A DNA stretch of 64,000 nucleotides from Anthopleura xanthogrammica. Taxonomy: Eukaryota > Cnidaria > Anthozoa > Actiniaria > Actiniidae. Positions 30,442 to 41,716 of this stretch are shown here, piece by piece. The translations under genes were made by a program, and so were the position numbers. The stretch covers positions 436,501 through 500,500 of the forward strand of contig OZ025210.1 of NCBI GenBank assembly GCA_964019055.1, in the 5' to 3' direction. Position 1 is the first letter of the stretch. Each line of letters opens with the position of its first letter. The notes beneath the pieces are model-generated. The model made no database searches and was not told the origin of the DNA. It saw nothing but the letters and a program-made list of their open reading frames with translations.

Positions 30442-32610
30442 GTCAATGAAGCAATCCTTCAGCGCTGAGTGTTGAAGCTGATCAAGATTTTTCCGGTGAC
30501 GTCTGACTTCTGTAGTAACTTATTTCAAAATCACGGATACTTATGAAGACGAGGCTTAAGGGTGTCAAATCTAACTTTAACATTTAGGGAAATATTAGAA
30601 AAAAAAAGCATCTTTTATAAAGCAACAAAATTTCAAAACAGCATCTCAGTATATATTCTGGAAATGTGCAAATGTGCCAATTCTATTCTTCTGATTGGAT
30701 ATAATTAATACTGAATAGAACTGATATTAGGAATTTCTTGTTTAAAGGGGATTTCTGTCCAATATTGACCATGTTGTTTGTTTGTGTCAACCCAGACAAG
30801 CAGACGACATCAAGGCCCGCCCATCCATTCATTATTACATACCCCCCTCTAGGCATCATCTCATTTATTCCTATGAGGATGGCTTCATCTCATCAATAAT
30901 TAACTACTACATTGATATCAACAGCATGATTCTTTATTGTTCATAGACTGTCTTTCTTACTACTGGCTCATGAACGAATTCAAGCAGAGAGAGAAAAAAC
31001 AATTCAGTCAAGGTCAAGCAAGTTCGGTTTTAATTTATTTTTCAGAAGCTTTTTTCCTATCTCCGTTCACTGTTGAGTCTGCCGGAGTCAGCGGTCTACT
31101 GTAGTCAGCGGTCTACTGTAACAGTTGCTGTGTTTTTCATCGGCTGATTGGCTTTTTATCTTGTTGAAACATTTTGTTGTCTTTCTGAGGTACAATGATC
31201 GGTTCTGAGGTATTTGGTTGGTCAGTTGGTAGCTCAAAGCAGCAATTCATGCTTGATAAAAACTTGAGATATCTTTGAGTATGTGTTTTGCTAATCAATC
31301 GGTTGGTCACGTGACCATGACAGATCGGATGGTCGGGTGCGGACATTAGACAAATAAAGTTTGACCTACAATCACAACTTCTAGTCAGGGCCACCCTCAA
31401 GCCTTCAAGTAAACACGCAAAGTTTTGAGATTAGACGTTAGAACAGGAAAGGAAACCACAGTTATCCATATTCCAACCCTCTAATCCAAACATGAGACAT
31501 CCTAACAGGATCAGGTCGAATGAGTTCCGTTACGAGGGAGTAAAAATACACCAATTTTTCGTCCTGGGAGTGGGCTGGCTTCAAACGCCCACGATTAAAC
31601 ATGATTTTCTTAACGTCACGACCCAACACTTTGGTACCATTAAAAGCACGTTAAGCCCGATTCGGGATTTTCGAGGCGCTAATGACTCGTCTTTACAGAC
31701 ATATGTCAAGTGTTAAGCGGTTTACTTTGGAAGAGGGAAGGGCTTAGCATCCAACCACACAACTTATCATAACAATACCTTTTCAGACTTCTTTTTCAGT
31801 GAGACGTTCTTAAAACCGCAAATATAAACCAGTTCAAGTCCACAAATTCATAAATACATAAATACATTCATAAAGTATGCTTTTTAAGGGGTCGGTTTCT
31901 GTGATATTTTTATGTCTGTGGAACTGACAAGTTTCGACCATGACGCACTACGCAGCTGAGACAAGTGTTGGTTCTCATGCGCGCCTTTGTCGCTCTCAGC
32001 CGGTGACGTGGTTTCCGTCAGTTTTTCATGGAATATTTGAAAGATTTGACGCGACGGAATGTTTGTTCACAAACAAGCCGGTTTTTTTAACTCACTTTAC
32101 TATTTTTAGGCAGCGAAGAATTCCGGTATTTTGAGTGGGAGATCAAATTAGGAATGAAAATATGAAAAAATGAAGGGAAAATGGGACGAAAACAAAATTA
32201 CTTGGAAAGAATAAACTATAAACAGATTGTGCAGAGCCAAAACTGAATGGCAGGGAAGGAGTAGAGGAAAAATAACAAAGGAAGCAGATAGGCGAATAAA
32301 ACAACAGCAACAACAACAACAGAAAAGAAAAACTGTATAGTAAATGAATACTTTTAGATCTAAAAAACATAAAAACATAAATTTAAATATAAAAATTACC
32401 CTTTATGGGTAACATGAATCAAATAATTCAAGCTTTCAATATTTGCAAAATGTTCACACAGTCCTCTTTCCCTTTATATTTTTATTTTTAACTTTAATTT
32501 TATTTTTTTACATTTTTTTACACACAGATGAAGAAAACGAGAAGTGCTTACGGGCTCCCTGTGGTATCTAATCATAATCACATGGGATACCTGTGTTAGT
32601 GAAAAACAAG

Positions 32611-35600
32611 ATGGCGAACGTTGGTGTGCTTTTTCGCCGCGTTTGCGAAAGCCAACGTTTTGGACGGTTTTTCTTCTCCAGGTAAGTAAAAACAGGGTAT
32701 AAAACGCAAGAAGAGTTGATAATAAAGTAATGGACGTCTTTTGCTTACTAGAATATTTTTTATTTCTTTTTTTTCATAGTTTTTAGCGCGGTTTTATTGA
32801 TGTGAAACTTTCCTGTTTTTTTTCTTGCAGATCAAATTCCCTTCCCTGTCGTAGTTGCAGGCTAATTCGTAACAAGTCCTTCAAAACTAATGACCATAAT
32901 GGTGTAGAAGAGCTAGTTGTAACGTCAGGGAGGACGAGGCTGATAATGAGACCGTTGGTTTTTACTGTTGCTGTAAGTTGTCATGCCTGTTGCATCATGT
33001 ACAGGGTGCAATATTGGCAACCTTGGTACCTTCAGTAGAATGGGCTATTGATTAAATAACTGGGCTGTGAAGAGTGTTGGTAGTTTAGAGTCATGACTTT
33101 ATTAGTTATTATTTATCATCAACATCATCATCAACAACATCATTACCATCATTATCAGCATAAATATCATCATCAACAACATCATTACCATCATCATCGT
33201 CGTCATCATCATCAACAACATTATCACCATCACTGTCATCATCATCAACAACATTATCATCATCACCATCATCATCGTCATCAACATCATCATCATCAAC
33301 ATCATCATCACCATCATCATCGTCATCATCATCGTCATCATCATCGTCATCATCAAGAACATCATTATCATCATCGTCATCATCATCATCCATCATCATC
33401 ATCACCATCACCATCCATCATCATCATCATCATCATCATCACCAACATCATCATCACCATCATCATCGTCATCATCACCATCATCATCGTCGTCATCATC
33501 AAGAACATTATCATCATTGTCATCATCCTCAAGAACATCATTTTCATTATCATCTTCACCATCATCGTCATCACCATCAAGAACATTACCATCATCATCA
33601 CCAGTAATTTAACCATCATCGTCACCATCATCATCATCATCATCATCATCACCACTATCACCATCATCATGATCATCATCACCATTATCATCAACAATAG
33701 GAAGCACGGGTGGCGTAGTGGTGAGAGCGCTTGCCTCTTACCAAGGCGACCCGAGTTCGAGACCTGCTGGACTCGGTGTCATATGTGTTATTTGTTGGTT
33801 CTCTCCTTTGCTTCAAGGAATTTTCTGGGTTCTCCGGGTTTTCCTCCCTCCTCAAAAATCAACTTCTAAATTCCAATTGGAATGGAGTGGAGGAAGAGCC
33901 ACTCTGTGGATTCCACTGTTAATTCTCATTTATTTTATTTCATTTATCATCATCACTTTCAGTATCATCATCACTATCATCATTATCAAAATCGGCATTA
34001 CCAATCATCACCAAATATCATTATCATTGTCTTATCATTGACAAGACAAAATGACAAATTGGTGAGAGCACTTCGTGTAAAGCCTCTCGCATCTTTAGTG
34101 AGACAACTTTCAGAGAAAATTGCTACGTACCTGTTATCATGCCTTTCGGTTTTATTTTATTTTGCAGGCAAGTGGGGGCTCATTTGTAGGTTGTGCTATT
34201 CTACAGTATGAAAGGGTTCGAGCAAGCTACTCTAACTGGAGCCAAAATATAAAATCATTTGATTTTCCAAAATTATTTGGATTCAGACAAAAGGTAGTTT
34301 AATTTAGCAGTTTTATAATTCTATTTATTGGCATTACCATGGAGTATTTTTACCAAATTCTAAATGACTGTCCAAGTTAATTGACTTGTTGTCTGATGGC
34401 TTAGAGTGGTATGTCCTCTTATTTACCACGATATGACATCAAAAGTTGGTCAAAATGTTATGTACCCACGAGACGTAGCTGAGTGGGTACATAACCAATT
34501 TTGACCAACTTTTGATGTCATATGGTGGTAAATAAGAGGACCTACCATGCAAAACCATCGGAAATTTGTTTTTTATCATAACAAAGTCAAATAAAAGATC
34601 CAAAAATGAAGAAAAAATTTGAAAAAAAACAACGTTTGAAGCGAGCGCTGGCTCCTTGCGATTCGTCATTTATCAGTATGTTCTCTTATTTAACACGGCT
34701 CTCGGCCAATCAACGCGCAAGAAATTTCACAGTTATGGTAAAAATATCAATATCATGAGGAAATATTGTGGTGAATCTAAAACTTTCCACACAAAAGGAT
34801 GTAGATTATTGTTGTAAAAATAAATGTTGTGTTATTTTGATTTGTAGTTAAATAGATGGTGGAAAACCCTACCTGATGGACGAAAAACTGCAGCAGGTAA
34901 CTTTACTGAAATAATTCTGGAATAATTCATTTTCTAGAAAAATGTTGAAGAATATTGAGAACTGCTGTAACTTTCTCTTTTTCCTTTTTTTTGAAGGAAT
35001 TATATTTGTGAATGCTGTGGTTTTTTTACTGTGGAAAATACCAACACCACAAATACAATCAGCAATGTGGAGATGGTTTGTTTCTCATCCTATTATTGGT
35101 AAGTATTTCTAATAATTATCAAATAAAATGATAAAATAGATGGGATTCAGCAGTTGCCTCTCCTCATAGTGGCTCTTCTTCCACTGAAATCCCAGTTGGA
35201 ATTTAGAAGTTGATTTTAGGGGAAAATTGGAGAACCCAGAAAAAAACACTTGAATCACAGGAGAGAACCAACAAACAACTCTACTCACATACAACTCTGG
35301 GCCTGGCAGGATTCGTACCCAGTCACCTTGGTGAGAGGTGAGCGCTGTAACCGCTCCACCACCCATGCTTATTACTATTGTTTCTATTGCAAAGTGCTAA
35401 TCAAGCAGGGTCGTAGCAAGCCTTGAGAAACTGGGGGCAACAAAGCAACATGTGACAATGAAAAATTAAAATTTAATTCCATACTTGCTTTACTTTTCTG
35501 GGGAAAACTGAAAGTCGCTCCCCTTGCTACAGCCCTGTCAAGACATATCAAATATTCAATACTAGTACATCAAATATATTTACTTTATTGGTTGCTATAG

Positions 35601-36789
35601 TAATAGTTATTTTCCATCCTACAGCACCTCCCCTGACTCTTTTAACAAGCTGCTTCAGTCACATGGACTTCTGGCATGTTGCCATTAATATGTATGTTTT
35701 ATGGAGTTTCGCACCAACAATAGAAGGTAAGCCTATCCCAATTTGGAGGCATAACACTGATTACTAACAATTCACTCATGGTTGTAAGCTGCACGGCTGC
35801 TAAAAGCGCCTTAATATGCAGCCTGTAAAGTCCTCCACTGGTCACAATTGTAAAGCGCATTGAGACAATGTGAAATGCGCTATATAAGAACTTCCCATTA
35901 TTATTATTATTATTATTGAGACAAATTTTCACGAAGTATCTTATGTTTACCTGTTAATGTTCAAGGGCTGTGATTGTTAATCAAATCTCAAGAGGTGGGG
36001 GGGGGGGGGGGAGGGGGGAATTGTCTTATATTACCTAGTAGATGTAAAAAATATCCAATATCCATGAATGTGTGTGTGGTAGAAACATGAATTACTGATT
36101 TCTGGAGATAACATGTTGTATGGATATTTTCTTTAAATGCATCATATTTGCATTTCATTTAGCTCCTAATAAAACTTTAATAAAGGAATTTTTTGTTGAT
36201 GCAGCTCTCCTCGGCAAGGAACAGTTTATTGCTTTCTATCTTTCTGGAGGTGAGAAATATTAATGATAATGATGGTGATGATGATAGTAATGTTAATGAA
36301 GATGGTGATGATGATGGTGATAATGATGATGGTGATGATGATGATGGTGATGATGATGATGGTGATGATGATGGTAATGTTAATGAAGATGGTGATGATG
36401 ATGGTGATAATGATGATGATGATGATGATGGTGATGATGATGGTGGTGATGATGATGGTAATGTTAATGATGGTAATAATGGTGATCTGGTGATGATGAT
36501 GATGATATGCTACTGTGTTCTGGGCAGTTCCCTGTGTTGTTTATGGTTGGGTTCCCTGTGGCTATCATGTACAGCAAGAATGTCATGCAACAACTCTTGA
36601 GTTCATAGAATTATAGCCTTGTACATATATCAATCTTGTTCCATTTTCTCATAGGTATATTTGCCTCATTTGCCAGCCAGGCATTCAGAATTTTAGCTAA
36701 ACAACCTATCCGCCCTTCTCTTGGAGCTGTAAGTACATGGAAAATTATAAAATAATATTCAAGATGATGCTCTTGATGATAATAACCAC

Positions 36790-36821
<32 letters not shown>

Positions 36822-38333
36822 CACATGCTGTCATTTATGATGATGATGATGATGGTGGTGGTGATGGTGATGCTGCTGCTGCTGCTGATGATGATGATCA
36901 AACGATAAAGTCTGCATCATGTGTAGATATTTTTTCTTTTGATTCATCTTTTATTGTTGTAGGTTTACTTTTGCTTCATTTCTTATATCATTTTTCATTG
37001 TCTTCGCAGTCTGGGGCGCTGTTTGCTGTTCTATCGTACGTTTGCATCAGTCTCCCTGATACAGAACTAGCTCTAATCTTCCTGCCTTGGTTTACATTCT
37101 CTGCTGGAAAGGTAGGCATTACAATCTTTTAATCTCTCAATTTAATCGATACCCTGAAGCAACCTCTTGGCTGATCAAAGTCAAATATTGGAATCTAGCG
37201 TTAATGTTGGGTTTTTAAGGAGGAAGGAAAACCGAAAACCCCGGGAAAAAACCCTTAAATGAAGGTAGAGTTCTGACAAACTCTACTCATGTGATGCCGA
37301 GGTTTTTTCACCTTGGGCATGATTTTTCCTGTTAAAATACTAGGAAAATAATATTTTTTTCAGCAGAAGCTGAAAACGAGAGATATGAATCGACTTTTCA
37401 GCATTAAAAATTTCCCTAACCAGATCGACCTTATGTCAGTAAGACCGGGGACTTTTTTTTTACTTCATCCAAAGTACATCCGCTTGAAAACTTGGAAATT
37501 TTTCAAGTCTAAGGAAAATCCCCTGACCTCTGAAGAAATGTCTCTATGGGGATTTTTCTCAAATGTCACGCAAGTTCGTGCCTTGGGCGTGACAATTTTT
37601 GGTCCAAAGAAAAATCCCCTGACCTCTGAGATAACGTACGCGCCCGAATTTTTTTTAGAATGTCACGCATACGCGTGACAAGGGAATACTTTGTGTTCTG
37701 GTTGAAGAATTTTGCTCGGAATTCTTCCGTCAATCCTTTACTGATATGTATGTATGTGCTGTTGTATTTAGGCTCTAATGGGAGTGGTAGCGTTAGATGT
37801 AGCTGGACTGGTCTTCAGGTGGACCATGTTTGATCACGCAGCACATCTAGGGGGAGCAGTATTCGGCGCGTAAGTAAAGATTTTAGAATTGTTATATTAA
37901 TCCAGAATTATATTCACATTTTATCGCTGCTGGAATTAGAATTTAGCGTGTTGTGTTTTTCCAAGAGGTCCTTCTTAGTCTCTTGTGTTTGCGTAGGAGG
38001 AAAACGGAGAACTTGGAAAAACCCTTGAATCAAGGGAGATACCCAACATACTCTACTCAAGTTATGGCGAGTCCAGTCCCAAGAGAAATACAATGTGGCA
38101 GATTTTGGAAATTTTTGTTTTTTTCTGTTTTATCCACTTTTTTCCTACCCCAAGACTGACAAATGGTGCTCGCACTGTAGCGAAAAACAGGCGAAAAGCA
38201 CCAAACGTAATTCATCATTATTTATTTTAGATTGTATCTAAAATATGGCCATAATTACCTGTGGGATAAGAGAGGATGGTTGATCAAGAAATGGCATCGT
38301 TTGCGAGGGAGTCCATCAAACCCTCCTTCCTGA
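32611..38333 (+). CDS. PARL: PARL-type mitochondrial rhomboid protease
   Basis: Eleven exons join in frame: 32611-32681, 32831-32972, 34168-34293, 34848-34896, 34997-35098, 35625-35726, 36205-36249, 36655-36728, 37010-37111, 37772-37869, 38231-38333 (337 residues). The Arg-rich, Ser-containing N-terminus looks like a mitochondrial targeting sequence. The rhomboid core has the GASG motif with catalytic Ser238 and DHAAHLGG with catalytic His296. The 58-residue spacing matches, as I recall it, that of the human PARL dyad. The [18 protein letters not shown] segment is the conserved transmembrane helix of the fold. PARL cleaves inner-membrane substrates such as PINK1, PGAM5 and Smac (family knowledge). 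It is somewhat shorter than human PARL (379 residues), mostly at the N-terminus. The start overlaps an AAGATGGCG motif. Introns hold CAT/GAT arrays, SINEs and a palindromic MITE. Confidence 0.95.
33110..33702. repeat. Imperfect CAT/CAC/CGT trinucleotide array, PARL intron 2
   Basis: About 600 bases of mostly CAT triplets with CAA, CAC, CGT and AAG variants. Long false frames (poly-His, poly-Met, poly-Asp) run through it on both strands. A SINE begins directly at its 3' end, which suggests insertion at the array border. Confidence 0.95.
33704..33930 (+). mobile_element. tRNA-derived SINE, best-preserved copy (PARL intron 2)
   Basis: The head has an A box (TGGCGTAGTGG) and a near B box (AGTTCGAGACC) about 35 bases on, as in a pol III promoter. 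The body follows: TTGTTGGTTCTCTCC, GGGTTCTCCGGGTTTTCC, then AATCAACTTCTAAATTCC, and a tail with GGAAGAGCCACTCTGTGGA. A full-length relative in the opposite orientation lies at 35131-35372. It is noncoding. Confidence 0.85.
34408..34546. mobile_element. Palindromic MITE-like element (PARL intron 3)
   Basis: An almost perfect palindrome of about 139 bp. Each arm of some 60 bases contains TCCTCTTATTTACCAC and TGACATCAAAAGTTGGTCAA, and the arms meet at a short loop around 34470-34485. A diverged half-copy of the end (TTCTCTTATTTAACAC) is seen near 34682. No coding capacity. Confidence 0.83.
35131..35372 (-). mobile_element. tRNA-derived SINE, inverted copy (PARL intron 5)
   Basis: Read on the minus strand, it has the same order as 33704-33930: a tRNA-like head with GGGTACGAATCCTGCC as B box, TTGTTGGTTCTCTCCTGTGA, TTCTGGGTTCTCC, AATCAACTTCTAAATTCCAA and GGAAGAAGAGCCACTATGAG. 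Divergence between the two copies is moderate. It creates a false minus-strand frame of 85 residues. Confidence 0.85.
36255..36510. repeat. Imperfect GAT array, PARL intron 7
   Basis: About 250 bases of GAT/GGT/AAT/GTT triplets with an internal repeated block (GGTAATGTTAATGAAGATGG). It begins just after the exon 7 donor at 36250. Any frame across it is spurious. Confidence 0.92.
36795..36898. repeat. Short GAT/GCT triplet arrays, PARL intron 8
   Basis: Two GAT runs, the second passing into GGT and five GCT triplets. Both lie between the donor at 36729 and the acceptor before 37010. Confidence 0.9.
37150..37305 (-). mobile_element. SINE fragment, old
   Basis: Minus-strand relative of the SINE body: GGGTTTTCGGTTTTCC, then sequence matching the GGTTCTCTCC to GAGTAGAGTT region of 35131-35372. 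Diverged and lacking a recognisable head. A similar fragment lies at 37985-38065 in the next intron. Confidence 0.5.
37985..38065 (-). mobile_element. SINE fragment, PARL intron 10
   Basis: Contains the family block GGAGAACTTGGAAAAACCC, TTGAATCAAGGGAGA and ACTCTACTCA in the same order as the copy at 35131-35372. Partial and diverged. Confidence 0.5.
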
Positions 38334-41300
38334 ACTGACAAGACAAGACAAGACTTGACGGGCTGGTCGTGTTTCTGAACTTGTCGACGAAACTAACTGA
38401 CATTAACCTCGATAAGAAAGCTCAAGTCGTCTCTTCGCACGGTAAGGCATGTACGTTGTTCAGCCCTCCGTTCCCGAGTCGACTACTGGCCTAAAACGAA
38501 CTTATAGAGAAGAGATGTGTATATAGTTGTCAAATAGAGTTGCGGTAGATGAAAAACAGAATTTACAACCAATTCTATTAAACTTCCTAGCGCCGAACCG
38601 ACCCAGAGCTGATTTTTTTTTAATGTAACTTACTTGAACTTAACTGCGCTTGTTCTGTGACCTTTTATTGAAGTTCAAGTCAGGTAAAAATGATCAGTGT
38701 CAACTATCACTCTCCTCTAGAAATCTTACGAAAAAAATACTCATGAAAGATTGTTTTATGTATTCAATCACCAATGCTTTCGATCCAACTGTAATTTTAC
38801 TTTGAAATTATTTGGAAATAGTTTTTAGGTAAACAGTTTCATTAAAGGCTAAAAAACTTTTGAAGGTGGAATTGGGCGGGAAAGTTGCCATGGCTATGCG
38901 CGCGCGCGCGCGGTCCTCATGAGACATGCAAATGGAAACTGGTGAAGTTTCCGCCATTAATAACAAGGATATTTTTAGACGTTACGGGCACAGCCCTTCC
39001 TTAGTAAAAGTGAAAGGGGACCGTTGAATATGTATCGTAAGACGTGACCGAAGCAGAAAATGCAAAGCGAAAAACGAGGGAGGAACAAAACAGCTAATAT
39101 AAAAAATAGATAAAACAACGCAAAAACTAGAAAACTCTGTCTAAACTAGAAAACTGTAACATTTAATTTGACTTTACTGATTTTAATTGATTATTTTGTT
39201 TACGTGTGTTCCGCGGTCTCGTGGATACAATTTGAGGTTGTTTGAAGTTGAAGAAAGACTTTTGTCTCTGACTTTTTACTTTTTATTTAGAGATTTCGAC
39301 TGTGAATCAACAGTCTTCATCAGTTATTGTCGTAAGAATTGTTTTCTCCTGGTTCAGATTCTTTTTCGGTTTGTTCGTTATACATGGGTTATTCTTATGA
39401 AAGGATGGGTTTTTATAAAGGGATGTGATCATAACTCGAGACCTTGGATCTCTACAGCAAGTATCGTTCATGCTGCGAAGATAGACGCATTTCTGCTGGC
39501 AGGGTTCTGTTGGTAAACTACCCCACGCGTCAGTACAACTATAAACTTAATTTTCTTGAATAAACCTTAACACCATTTTAGGAATGACTCATAGCCTTTT
39601 AGTACATTTGAAACTGAAGTCAACAGTAATAGGAAGTTGCTGAGGAACGTGAAAGGTTCCAAAAAAAATTTCAAATTTAAGGAAAAAATCATAAAAAGTC
39701 TTTGTTTTGTCGCTAAAATGATTTTCAAATTTTATCATTTCTTCCATTTTGAGGCTTCTAAAGTTAGATACGAATACATTTGTTCCCTTGGGGGGTGGGG
39801 GAGGATATTTTAGTTCATTTTCATTTTACATCAGTCATGCTTTGTGGACCGGAAAATGTCAAAGAAACTGAATGATAGATGAACGAATGATTAAATAAAT
39901 ATACTCTCAACCAAATAAAGTAGACTCTAACTTGATAACTTAGATAAACATTTGTATATTCTATAGCACAAGAAGTTGTGTTGGTGGTTTTTGAAGTCAT
40001 TAGTCAGTCACGTGACCCGGTTGGATACCAACGAACTGTTCTCACGCTGTTCTCGTTGTCTACAAGAAACCGCTATGGATACCTTCAAACCATCCAGTAT
40101 TTAGATGATTTGTTTACTTCCTCACAAATTACTGAATACATATAAGGGTAGCTTTTTGACAATACGTTATGCATGCCGGCTAACTACAGACGCTGAACCG
40201 ATTGCTATCGTAGGCTGAACTAGACAATATATCACTTCATCTGTGAGCTAAAAATATTTAATCGCACCGAATATCGGGAAACTTCCATGGATTTTATTCT
40301 TGGAACGTCGAAACTAGTAGGACTGCAATTGTTGTTAAATAAAACTATTATTATAAATCGCTTTACTTATGAAGGAACATTCGATTAATCTTGATTTAAA
40401 AGCATTAGTTTTCAGTTTGAAGTCGAAAAAATAATAGTATTGTATTAAACCTAGTTTAGACTGGATTTTCGTTTTTGTTTCCTTGCAAATTTAATCAACT
40501 TGGATGCCTGAGCACTTCCTCTGAACTAAGAAATAATTAATAAATCAAACAAGTCATTATTCTTCGAAAACAGAGCGTCTTTCGAACCGGCATTTCATTT
40601 TTTCTGAGAGATACGCGAAGGAGTATCGAAGCATTCATAATATTGATCTGGCACAGCTTGCTCAAATCTCTCCTACAAGGATCGAAATTAAATCTCATCT
40701 AATCCAGAATGTTGTCAAGTCATTTAGAATTGGTTTTAATTTCACGGGGATTATACGATATTAAATTTGGGATTATTAGTGAATATTTGCTTATGGAATA
40801 TTGTTCAGTTCGCAAGGCAACCACCATATATGACAAACTCAAGTTGTCCAAGCATGAATATACTTGGTGATTTTTGAAAACACCACTGAATCCACACAGA
40901 TTTTGTGTACTCTTTCGAGTAAAATCCCTTTACTATGTACAATAAAAATGAAACAAAATATCATCTTTTTACAACATAAAAATTATTTTCTAATCGGCGA
41001 TTCTTCCTAAATAACATATACAATTCTCGTCTATGAATGTGACAAATCTAGCTGGATTTTGATGTTTTCTCATCTCTCGTCTGGCTTATCTTTATCCCGC
41101 TGTTATGGAAGGGTTCTGTCTTGACACGAATCTGGTCATGTCACCATGTACAAGCTTGGTACGACGAATTTCACAGAAGTATCTTCACTGACTATCAACG
41201 TCTCAGGTTTTTCCAGCATTCAATTTGTTTTTTAAGTGGAAAAGACGAAATTTTGTCCTCACATTCTCGCATGAACAATTTCAGTTGGCCATTCGAATTT

Positions 41301-41404
41301 GGGATTCAACTACTCGCTAAAAATAAATTATTTCTTACTCTCTAATCATCACTATCAGTATACTGTAATAAATTAACCAATGCTATAAAAAATGCCTAAT
41401 AATG
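38334..41404. other. Intergenic region between PARL and the CDK inhibitor (tail to tail)
   Basis: About 3 kb with the presumed 3' UTRs of both genes. It has a short alternating GC run near 38898-38911. A frame at 39187-39516 has no family match. Nothing else is supported. Confidence 0.55.
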
Positions 41405-41716
41405 TCAAGTTTTTTCAGGAGTTTGTAGTGATTGTATTGAGGTTTCTTCTGCCAGTGTAGAATGGTCTTCTTTAATTTCCGTATCGACAGGATTGCGTTG
41501 ATGTTCTTCCTTCTTTTCTGGAGTATAAACTTCCTCCCATTTCCACTCTCCTTCGAGCGGCTTGTCAGATTTAGGATCAAAGTTATACGTTCTTCTCATT
41601 CTCTCTGTTTCTTCTTGTTCCAATTCCTGCAAGTCTCTGTCCAAATCTCTCTGTATCGCTTCATGATCCACTGGTCCAAACAGAGCTCTTTTAACTCGGC
41701 TTCTATTTGGATCCAT
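41405..41716 (-). CDS. Cyclin-dependent kinase inhibitor, p21/p27 (CDI domain) family
   Basis: A single open exon of 103 residues starting at the ATG whose complement ends at 41716. Residues 10-14 (RALFG) match the RxLFG cyclin-binding motif, followed by PVDHE as in p27Kip1. A charged helix spans about residues 18-42. NFDPKSDKPLEG at 45-56 and W59/W60-EEV match the CDK-binding strand of the domain. These proteins bind cyclin-CDK complexes and arrest the cell cycle in the nucleus (family knowledge). The copy is short: human p27 is 198 residues. The C-terminus lacks the FYY-type helix that enters the CDK ATP site. A second exon downstream is possible, but I see no convincing donor near the end. 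The family is clear; completeness is uncertain. Confidence 0.85.
   Translation of the reverse strand: MDPNRSRVKRALFGPVDHEAIQRDLDRDLQELEQEETERMRRTYNFDPKSDKPLEGEWKWEEVYTPEKKEEHQRNPVDTEIKEDHSTLAEETSIQSLQTPEKT

Larger units (their letters stand above)
23738..32610. other. Intergenic region between glypican B and PARL
   Basis: About 8.9 kb between two genes transcribed away from each other, so both promoters should lie at its edges. No convincing exon was found. It contains a 116-bp tandem duplication (26415-26646), a nested pair of inverted-repeat elements (28461-30441) and scattered low-complexity DNA. The short frames (for example 24631-24936, 26251-26472 and 31492-31716) show no family resemblance or splice support. 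Confidence 0.6.

Noticed and set aside
33718..34041. Frames of about 100 residues across the PARL intron 2 SINE
   Set aside because: They coincide with the noncoding tRNA-derived repeat and change with each copy.
39187..39516. 109-residue frame after PARL
   Set aside because: No recognised domain. The reverse strand faintly resembles a retroelement C-terminus, but too weakly to annotate.
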